Source of the DNA: Flavobacteriales bacterium UBA5081 | Lineage (GTDB): Bacteria > Bacteroidota > Bacteroidia > Flavobacteriales_E > Vicingaceae | Direction of reading: 5' to 3' | Assembly: GCA_002415785.1 (NCBI GenBank) | Contig: DIAJ01000001.1 | Location: forward strand, 45,726 to 71,927 | Length of the DNA: 26,202 nucleotides | Shown here: one piece after another, positions 8,445 to 15,800 of the stretch | Numbering within the stretch: the first letter of the stretch is position 1 | How the letters are laid out: the number at the start of each line of letters is the position of its first letter | Position numbers and translations under genes: made by a program | The notes under the pieces: model-generated | Database searches by the model: none | What the model was told of the DNA's origin: nothing | Seen by the model: the letters and a program-made list of their open reading frames with translations, nothing else

Positions 8445-8825
8445 ATGCTAACATCCGAAAAAACGCTTGATCAATCTGAAACATTACTCAAAAAAGCAAT
8501 TAAATACGTAGAAAATAGAGGTTTTAAGAATATTAAAACCAAGTTAGACGGTTATGAATCTCCAAACAGCTTTGCTCAAAAAAAGGAGGACAATGAATAC
8601 ACTCCGGATATTACCGCTGAAAATGCACGCGGTAAGTTTTATTTTGAAATTGCTCAAAAAACCGATAAAGTAAATAGTCTTGTGAGTAAATGGAAATTGC
8701 TTGCAACACTTGCAGAGATGAAAAATGGCGGTTTTAGTATATTAGTTCCTTATGGACTTAATAAATTCACGGAAGATTTAGTAAACAATTATAAGATAGA
8801 TGCCAATTTAATTAAGATGAGTTAA
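8445..8825 (+). CDS. Unrecognised 126-aa protein, possible nuclease-like fold
   Basis: I do not recognise this family by name. The protein is soluble and charged, with no signal peptide. Residues 1-30 form a helix, followed by a segment rich in K, N and E. At 59-79 it reads PDIT, then a GKFYFEIAQK strand. A helix (about 82-100) and a hydrophobic strand GGFSILVPYG follow. This alpha, PD, strand with E, helix, strand order recalls the PD-(D/E)xK nuclease fold. However, the expected lysine of ExK is alanine (E-I-A), so catalysis is doubtful. It stands alone between two strong terminators, with an A-rich start region and no Shine-Dalgarno motif. Reality as a gene is well supported by isolation, start context and terminator; function is open. 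Confidence 0.65.
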   Translation: MLTSEKTLDQSETLLKKAIKYVENRGFKNIKTKLDGYESPNSFAQKKEDNEYTPDITAENARGKFYFEIAQKTDKVNSLVSKWKLLATLAEMKNGGFSILVPYGLNKFTEDLVNNYKIDANLIKMS

Positions 8826-8851
8826 TTGATTTTTTCGATATAATTAATTTG

Positions 8852-8880
8852 AGCCGTTCAAAAACTTGAACGGCTTTTTT
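8852..8880 (+). terminator. Intrinsic terminator after the 126-aa gene
   Basis: AGCCGTTCAA-aaac-TTGAACGGCT is a perfect 10-bp stem with a 4-base loop, followed by TTTTT. It lies 26 bases after the stop. Confidence 0.9.
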
Positions 8881-8896
8881 AGGTATTTTACTTAAT

Positions 8897-8936
8897 TTGG
8901 AACATTAGTTCTTTCCCTACGTTTAAAGGGAGAAAG
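8897..8936 (+). promoter_or_regulatory. Candidate promoter for the small secreted protein, overlapped by a hairpin
   Basis: TTG (8897-8899), an 18-base spacer, then TAcgTTTa (8918-8925) match the Bacteroidota -33/-7 pattern (TTG / TAnnTTTG) with one mismatch. The predicted leader is about 90 bases. An imperfect hairpin (CTTTCCCT pairing with AGGG-ag-AAAG, 8911-8936) overlaps the -7 box, so regulation by structure or a dyad-binding protein is possible. Unverified. Confidence 0.35.
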
Positions 8937-9025
8937 TAGTGTAGTTTTACAAAAGATTTTAACAGTAAAAATCTAATATAAGCGACCCTTTTTTGGGTGT
9001 TGATAAACAAACTAATTTAATAGAG

Positions 9026-9529
9026 ATGAGAACTTTGTTGAGCATTATACTTACGGTTGTTTTTTCTTTAAGTGTATTAGCACAGAAAGAAGGAAGCGTT
9101 TTTTCTTTTGCCGGTAAGGTGTACTTAGGTACAGAGAAAGGAGAGGATGTAAAGATTAGTCTATTTGATAATAACAAAAAGATATCTTCATATAAAACGG
9201 CAAAAAATGCAAAATTTATCATTGATGTTGAGCGTAATAAACATTATACCATTCAATTTGAAAAGAAAGGTTATATCACTAAACGCTTAATTATTGACAC
9301 TTATGTTAATGAACGAGATGCAATGGGGGTGAAGACATTTAAATTTGATGTAGAATTGTTTAAAGAAGAAAAGGGAAAAAACTATGCTATTTTAGATTTT
9401 CCAATTGCAATCATTGAATTTAATCACATTTCTAAAGAGTTCTCATATAATCAAAAGTATACCAAGTCTATGTTAGATGTTCAAGATGACGTACTAACAG
9501 GTAAAAGAATTAATATAGCTGCCAACTAG
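9026..9529 (+). CDS. Small secreted beta-sandwich-like protein
   Basis: The ATG at 9026 gives a 167-aa protein with a clean signal peptide (MRTLLSIILTVVFSLSVLAQ). The open frame extends to a TTG at 8993, but that would bury the signal peptide behind 11 polar residues. After cleavage, FAGKVYLGTEKGEDVKISL followed by YTIQFEKKGYITKRLIID resembles the carboxypeptidase-regulatory / Cna-B-like beta sandwich common in Bacteroidota envelope proteins. The C-terminal 60 residues (LDFPIAIIEFN, then YNQKYTKSM) are not recognised. There is no type IX sorting domain and no lipobox, so a periplasmic location is likely. It converges on the OmpA-like gene of the type IX module and may or may not be related to it. 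Fold assignment is by pattern only. Confidence 0.7.
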   Translation: MRTLLSIILTVVFSLSVLAQKEGSVFSFAGKVYLGTEKGEDVKISLFDNNKKISSYKTAKNAKFIIDVERNKHYTIQFEKKGYITKRLIIDTYVNERDAMGVKTFKFDVELFKEEKGKNYAILDFPIAIIEFNHISKEFSYNQKYTKSMLDVQDDVLTGKRINIAAN

Positions 9530-9545
9530 CTTTAAAGTTGGTTTT
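9522..9545 (+). terminator. First of two tandem hairpins after the secreted protein
   Basis: CCAACT (9522-9527) pairs with AGTTGG (9536-9541) across an 8-base loop, followed by TTTT. The stem overlaps the stop codon. It is weaker than the next hairpin. Confidence 0.4.
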
Positions 9546-9567
9546 CATAGTAGATTAGTAGTAAAGG

Positions 9568-9595
9568 AGCCTTGCTTGAATGCAAGGCTTTTTTT
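9568..9595 (+). terminator. Intrinsic terminator carrying the stop codon of the convergent gene
   Basis: AGCCTTGC (9568-9575), loop TTGAAT, GCAAGGCT (9582-9589), then a T-run to 9595. The stop codon of the minus-strand OmpA-like gene (9594-9596) begins inside this T-run. Read from the minus strand, the hairpin lacks a good T-run. Confidence 0.85.
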
Positions 9596-11870
9596 ATAGT
9601 GTAAACTCAATCGAAAGACGGTGTAGGTTTGGTTTACTGTCTGTTACCACAGTGAGTTCAATTTTAACATCTCCACTCAAACCCTCAGTATTAATATTAA
9701 CCAATAACCTTTCTGATGTGTTAGGAGCAATTCGTGTTGGATATTCTAATGTTGCACATTCGCAATTAGAACTAATGTTGTATATTTTTAATTCAGTGCT
9801 CCCTTCATTTTTTAAAAGAAAAAATCGTTGAAGTTGTTCTTTGGTTACTTTTCCTAATTGGTAAGTTTTAGTGTTAAAACTGAGCTTTGATTTTCCAAAA
9901 TCCTTATTTGATTGTTCTGTAATGGCAATTAACTCAATCTTTCGTTGCTTAGCAGCTTCCAAGCTATAAACAGCATGCGTTTTACTTTTTTGATTTAAAT
10001 CATTGCTAAAAGCAAAATCACCATAAGGTAATTTTATAAATTTCAGAGAACCTCCATTAGTTGCAGTTTGATTAATATAGGGCAAGAAAACACCGTTTTT
10101 GTATGATTTAAAATAATTAATTAAGCTTTCAATTCTTCTTAATGTTAGCTTGTAGTTATAGTCTTCTTTAGAAACAGAACTGGCAAAGCCTAAAATATTT
10201 AACTCTATTTCACTTCCTTTTTCCAGCTCCTTAAGAACAAGAGGGCTAAAATACTCAAGGCTTTTTATTCCTTTTTGAATATCATTTTCAAAGAAATTAG
10301 TCAACCCATCCAATTCTTCATCTGAGGTTCTGACTTTCTCCATATTTCCAATGTATTCATCTTGAAGATTCAAATATTCATAGGCTGTACTTAAGTAATT
10401 GGCATTGGTTAAAGTGTCTGCTGTAGACGGTTTTGGAACATCATTGTGAAAATACAAATCAGAAGGCAAGTATTGGTTTAGTACTTCTACGCTGACATCT
10501 ATATTAATATTAGCTGTGATACTTTCTGCAACTTTTGGCTTTTCAGCTACTTCTTTCTCTTCAACTTTTTCTTCTTTTTCAAAAGCTAGTTTAAATAAAT
10601 CGTTGCAGCAAGATAAAGCACCGCCCGCATTCTCATTTAAACGATTACTACTGAATAAAGCTGAATCAGCGAATTGCTGAAAGTAATAATCATTGCCAAT
10701 GCTATTTATGGGCTTCCCTAAATTTTCTATTGACTTGTAGTTGTTTATTGTTCCTTTTGAGCGAAAAATATCATAACCACCAAATCCTATATGCCAGTTC
10801 GAACTAAAGTATAATGTTTGTGTAGTAGAATTGTAATAAGGGGTTACTTCATTATCAATACTATTAATCACAGCTCCTGCATTTACAGCTTTGTCAAAAC
10901 CAAAGTCTGCTTTTTTTGCTACCCAAATATCTAAACCTCCAAAACCTCCACTACGATTCGAAACAAAAAACAAATGCTCTTCCCCTTCAATCAAAGCAGG
11001 GTAGGGCTGGGTGTTATTGCAACCGCTAGCATTAATGTTACTATTGAGTTTTTTTGCAGACTGAAGTTTATTGTTGCTGAGTTTTGCACTCCAAATTTCA
11101 CATTGATAATTGCTGTCACATAAACTAAAGTAAGCTGTTTCGTCAAGTAAATTTAAATTCAGAAAATGTTTATTAAGTGCTTCTTTTTTTAAGTTTTCAT
11201 CCAGCTCAACTTTATTGACCTCATAGTTTTTCATCGAGCTGTAATATACTCTACTGTAGTAATTTTTATCTTCGATTACATAATCACTCTTACTGCTATC
11301 TGCTCTTAAAGAAGAAAAATAAAGTATTTCATTTTCAACTGTTGCTCCATACTCTGCTACCGGCGAGTTTATTTTATTGCCAAAGTTTTTAACGGTGAAT
11401 TCACTATTTGATTCATCATTACTTTCTGCCCATTGGGCGGATTCTTTTGATTGGTTAATTCGTTTGTACCAATAACTCTCTCTTTCTCTTCTGTATGGGC
11501 GAAGTGCGGTAGTGTAATGTCGTCGTGCTTTGCGATAATCACCCGAATGACGATAAGCCTCAGCCAATTCATAAGCTAATTCAGGAAAGATGTTTTTTCC
11601 TCCTAAGAGAGAAGACTTTAAAAGATATCTTGTAGCTTTATTGTGTCGATTAATTTTAGTTAAATTTCTTCCGTATTTATATAAAACTTCTGCATTGGTT
11701 GAGTCCAAGTTTAAAGCTTTTTCATAAAATCCAATTGAGCCAAAATATTCCCCTTTTTCATATAATTGATCTCCAATTTGCAAAAGCTGCTCGGGTGTTT
11801 GGCTTTTTAAGCTGAAACACAAAAAAAGCAAAGAGAAAAGAAAGTTGATTTTTACATAAAATCCGGACAT
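9594..11870 (-). CDS. TPR-PD40-OmpA-like protein with DUF1573-like C-terminus
   Basis: A 758-aa exported protein with signal peptide 1-23. TPR-like helices (about 25-140; YEKGEYFGSIGFYEKAL) are followed by PD40/WD40-like beta-propeller blades (about 165-430; FVSNRSGGFGGLDIW, YFSSNWHIGFGGYDIF). An E/K-rich linker is at 430-450. An OmpA-like region (about 535-650) has LNILGFASSV and NYKLTLRRIESLINYF, but the usual Asp of the peptidoglycan-binding motif is not evident. Residues 660-758 resemble DUF1573 (LLKNEGSTELKIYNISSNCECA). TPR-PD40-OmpA proteins commonly accompany PorP/SprF and type IX adhesins and are thought to connect the outer-membrane machinery with peptidoglycan. The DUF1573 tail is not part of the usual layout I know. 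It overlaps the PorP gene by 19 bases, so the two are translationally coupled. Confidence 0.85.
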   Translation of the reverse strand: MSGFYVKINFLFSLLFLCFSLKSQTPEQLLQIGDQLYEKGEYFGSIGFYEKALNLDSTNAEVLYKYGRNLTKINRHNKATRYLLKSSLLGGKNIFPELAYELAEAYRHSGDYRKARRHYTTALRPYRRERESYWYKRINQSKESAQWAESNDESNSEFTVKNFGNKINSPVAEYGATVENEILYFSSLRADSSKSDYVIEDKNYYSRVYYSSMKNYEVNKVELDENLKKEALNKHFLNLNLLDETAYFSLCDSNYQCEIWSAKLSNNKLQSAKKLNSNINASGCNNTQPYPALIEGEEHLFFVSNRSGGFGGLDIWVAKKADFGFDKAVNAGAVINSIDNEVTPYYNSTTQTLYFSSNWHIGFGGYDIFRSKGTINNYKSIENLGKPINSIGNDYYFQQFADSALFSSNRLNENAGGALSCCNDLFKLAFEKEEKVEEKEVAEKPKVAESITANINIDVSVEVLNQYLPSDLYFHNDVPKPSTADTLTNANYLSTAYEYLNLQDEYIGNMEKVRTSDEELDGLTNFFENDIQKGIKSLEYFSPLVLKELEKGSEIELNILGFASSVSKEDYNYKLTLRRIESLINYFKSYKNGVFLPYINQTATNGGSLKFIKLPYGDFAFSNDLNQKSKTHAVYSLEAAKQRKIELIAITEQSNKDFGKSKLSFNTKTYQLGKVTKEQLQRFFLLKNEGSTELKIYNISSNCECATLEYPTRIAPNTSERLLVNINTEGLSGDVKIELTVVTDSKPNLHRLSIEFTL

Positions 11871-12859
11871 GCTTGGTATCTTCTAATTTTAGGTTTGTAG
11901 TATTTAATCAAATAGGTAAGAGAAAGTTCTAAGCCTCCTCTGTTGTCACTGGCTACATCTAAACCGGAAACGTTTATGTCATAGCTGATTCCAAAGTTTA
12001 ATTTACGGTAATCTACTCCTGCGGAAAGGATTAGAGCATCTTTATTTCGGTACCACAATCCAAAATAAACATTTTCATTTTTAAAGCTGCTTTCATCTAT
12101 TCTGTATCTCATGTCCGATCCAAAAAGAACTTCTTTAAAAGTACCTTGATGTGAATAGAGTATTGAGGGCAGTAAGTCAATTTTTTCACTTAGATAATAA
12201 TCAGCTTGTATAAACCAGTTGCTTCTAACATCAAGAGGAATATTGCTGCCTTCAAAACTTTGATTGGAACGATTTAAGTTATAAGCTGCATATCCAAAAC
12301 CAAATGACTTTCTGTTTTCAATGATGTATTCTAATGCTATACCTGAATGCAGTGCAAAGTTAGTGTAGCTACTTCTGTCAAAGCTTTCTCCACTTTCTAG
12401 ATTGGGGTTGTAAACGTTTCCATCAAATTGACGGTCGTAGCTAAAACGATCAAAATTAATTGAACGAGCATTTACACCACTTTGAATTCCGGCTTTTAAA
12501 ATAAGTGTAGAATCATAGTTGAGTCCTTTACTGTAGGCTAAATTTAAGGCAAACTGAGTAGTTTGTAAACCGCCTAATCCTGCTTCATCATTAAAAAGTA
12601 TTAGCCCTAAATGGATGTTTCTTTGTTTTTTAAAAAGACTTTTTGCTTCACCTGAAAAAGAAAAAGTGCGATAAGGTTCTGAGACAGCCGACCATTGATT
12701 TTTATAGTTGGCATTTAAGCGGTAATCTGCATCAAAGCTACCATTAAGTGCCGGATTTAAGTTTAGATAAGAACGCTGAAATTGTGAGAAATGAATATCC
12801 TGAGCAAGTAAAAACAAGCTAACAAGATTAAAAGACAAAAAGAGCAGAACTTTTCTCAT
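11852..12859 (-). CDS. PorP/SprF family type IX secretion outer-membrane protein
   Basis: A 335-aa outer-membrane beta-barrel protein. The start is ATG at 12859, giving signal peptide MRKVLLFLSFNLVSLFLLAQ; a TTG one codon earlier is less likely. The mature N-terminus DIHFSQFQRSYLNLNPALNG, then YRLNANYKNQWSAVSEPYRTF, is the family signature. The rest alternates short beta strands (YGFAAYNLNRSNQ-like turns, GLWYRNKDALILSAG, LNFGISYDINVSGL), typical of SprF barrels. PorP/SprF proteins are needed for secretion or attachment of adhesins carrying type B C-terminal domains, and here the gene directly follows such an adhesin. The junction is TGATG: the last base of the upstream stop is the first base of this ATG. 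Very secure as a family; the partner is inferred from position. Confidence 0.94.
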   Translation of the reverse strand: MRKVLLFLSFNLVSLFLLAQDIHFSQFQRSYLNLNPALNGSFDADYRLNANYKNQWSAVSEPYRTFSFSGEAKSLFKKQRNIHLGLILFNDEAGLGGLQTTQFALNLAYSKGLNYDSTLILKAGIQSGVNARSINFDRFSYDRQFDGNVYNPNLESGESFDRSSYTNFALHSGIALEYIIENRKSFGFGYAAYNLNRSNQSFEGSNIPLDVRSNWFIQADYYLSEKIDLLPSILYSHQGTFKEVLFGSDMRYRIDESSFKNENVYFGLWYRNKDALILSAGVDYRKLNFGISYDINVSGLDVASDNRGGLELSLTYLIKYYKPKIRRYQACPDFM

Positions 12860-15800
12860 CAACGAATCAGCGTTAGGTTTCCTTTAGTAAAGTACTCTTG
12901 TTTGTCGAGGCAAATTGCTTTTAAATGATATACAAATACTCCCGGATCGGCTTCTCTACCATTGTAACTTCCATCCCATCCACGGTTTAAGTCATCTGTT
13001 CTGAAAACCAACTCTCCCCAACGATTGTAGATTTCTAATTCGATAGAGTAGAGGTTACTACCTCTTACGTAGAAAATATCATTATTATTATCTCCATTTG
13101 GTGTGAATGCTGATGGGATAAAAATATCAGGCTCAGCGCAATTGATTTCATAAACTTTTAATCGTTTCTCTGCAAATACCTCACAGCCGGTATTTAAATC
13201 AATAACCGTAAGGGTTACAATTGTCGTATTCTGAATAGTAATTGTTGGGTTTGGGCTATTTGGGTTGTCCATTAAGTTGGCAGGCTCCCATTGATAAACT
13301 AAGTTTGAGCCAACTCTATCAGTTGAAAGTGGAATTTGTTGTCCACGGTAAGCAGAGTCCGTTTCTGCAAAAATAGTGACTGAGTCAAAAGCCGGAACTG
13401 CGACTTCTACTAAACTAGAGTCAAAGTCTTCACACCCTGTACTGCTAATTGTAAGTAAAGTAAACCAGGTAGTATCTTTTGGGGCAGTTAAAATTCGTCT
13501 AGTCGTCTGGCCTTGAATTATGCTGTCTTCAGGTTGCCAATCAAAGGTAAGTTGTGCAGTGGAGTTAATTACATCGGCATTTACTTCAATGGTATCGCCT
13601 AAACAAATACTAAGTAGGTCATCAGTTTCAACAACAAGGTTTTCCACATCCACTTTTACATCAATTTCATCGGAGCATATTTTATTTTCGCCTTTTAAGT
13701 AAAAAGTGTTTTGCGGTGCTTGTGGTGAAATCAAGATAATACTGTCTTGGGGAGCGTTTAATGGATTACTGTAACTACTATTATCCGCCCAAATAAACTG
13801 TGCAGCAGTTCCCGAAGAATTGCCCTTTAATTGAATTGTGTCGCCGATACAGATTAAAGTATCGTTGATTGCACTTAACTCAACATTTTGAAAAACATTG
13901 ATTTCCTGATTAATGGTGTCAGCCAAATTACATCGCGCATTGGAGGCTATTAATTGAATTTGATATTGTCCATCATCAGTATAAGTAATAGTAGGGTCGG
14001 GGTCTGTTGTAGTAAAATTCCCATCTCCAAAGTCAATTCTAAATGAATCTACCCCAATAACCGTAGAGTTAATCGGTAAATTATAAGGCGTGCAGACACT
14101 ATCTTCGGTTAATAAATCCATATCTACTTCGTAAGAGATATAGGTAGATTCAATCGAATCAGTAGCAAAACATAATCCATCAGATATTTGAACATAATAT
14201 TGATAGGTGCCATCTGAATTTATGACAAGGTTACTGTCGTTTGGATAGTTGTTTAATGTATCTGTGAATGTGGTATCTGAGCTAAATAGAAAACTGTTTG
14301 CTGTGCCTAATGAAGAAACACCTACTTCATAGTCTCCCAAACCACAAAATAGAGAGTCTTTGAAAGTGTCAAAAGCTAAGTTGTTAGTCCTAACTTCAAT
14401 ATTTTCGATTAAAGTATCTTGAGTTGAACAGTTGTAATTTTCATAAATAAATTTCATTTCATAATTGCCTGAATTAGGATAAGTGTAACTAAAGTTAGTA
14501 TCTGTTCTAGTTTGACCGTTGCCTAAATTCCAGCTGAAGGTGTCTACATTTAAAATTGTTGAATTAAAACTTATTGGTGTATTTTCACAAACTTCGTTAT
14601 CTGACAAACTTACAGATGCTACAGCCGGTAAAAAGCGAATTGCAATGGTAGAATCGTAACGGGCACAGGCATTGGTCGAAGGGTTGTCAGCTTTGAGGTA
14701 AAAAACATTATTACCGGTATCTAATGGTAGTTTAACAATTGAATCGTTTGTGGTAATCAGTGGATTTGTAAAATCTAAACTCTTAGACCAAGCGAACCTA
14801 CCTGCATGTCCACCATGGTTAACATTGATCTCCACAGAGTCAGAGTAACAAATAATAGAGTCCTGAATATCAAAAGACAAGTCAATGTCATCCGGGCGAA
14901 CCGTAATGGTTTTAGTAATAAAGTTTCCAAGTACACAAATGGTATCTTGAACCGTTTGTTTAATTGTGAATATCCCCGGTTGTGTAAAATAAATAGTAGT
15001 GTCTTGAAAATCAGAGTTAACTTGCGTTCCATAAAAGTCCCATATGGTATTATTACCTCTTTGGCTTCGATTTTCAATAAAGACAGCAATGGTATCCCCT
15101 GAATTAAGGCAATGTTCTGCTGTATCAATGGTGAACTCTGCGACAGGTATAACTTCAAAGTCGAATTTGATTAAGGCATTGTTACAATCCCCATTTAATG
15201 GGTCAGTAATATTTCTACTTGTTGCATATGCTGAAGAAGTAGTTGGAAAATCATCCAAATTACTACGACAAGAAGCGCATGCAGATTGATAAATAACACC
15301 ATTCTTATCAAAACGACTTGTTCCTCCATCAACATGGTCGTCTGAATTAGTTCCTCCAAAATAAGAAGCGTAAATTAAACTGTCTGCATCTCGATTAATG
15401 ACGTAAAAATAGAAATCATTATTGTCTGTAGAGCTACTAAATTCATCTGCTAGAGGCATATTGCTTCTCAATCGTTTTAAGCCTTCACTACCATATATTG
15501 GATTATTCACAATTATAGAGCCACCCCAACCGGATACATATATATTTAAACATCGGTCGACTAGAAAAGCCGTGGGTGAAATGTTAATTGTGCCATCACC
15601 GGTAGAATCACCAAAAGTGTGAGCCATTTGCAAAGAATTCAAGTTGGGATCCAATTTTATAATAAACTGACCCGTTCCAGAGTTTGCGATTGAGGAGTTT
15701 TTAATTGGAAACACCCCACCACTTGTTTGTCCAAAAGCATATACATTTCTAAATCGATCAAATTCGATGAAATAAACCTGGTCATAATTTGATGTACCTA

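Noticed and set aside
8993..9025. TTG-initiated N-terminal extension of the small secreted protein
   Set aside because: It would place 11 polar residues ahead of a clean signal peptide that begins at the ATG at 9026.
14775..15289. Several 80-127-codon frames on both strands inside the giant adhesin gene
   Set aside because: They are shadow frames of a repetitive, clearly coding sequence; no signal peptide, motif or start context.
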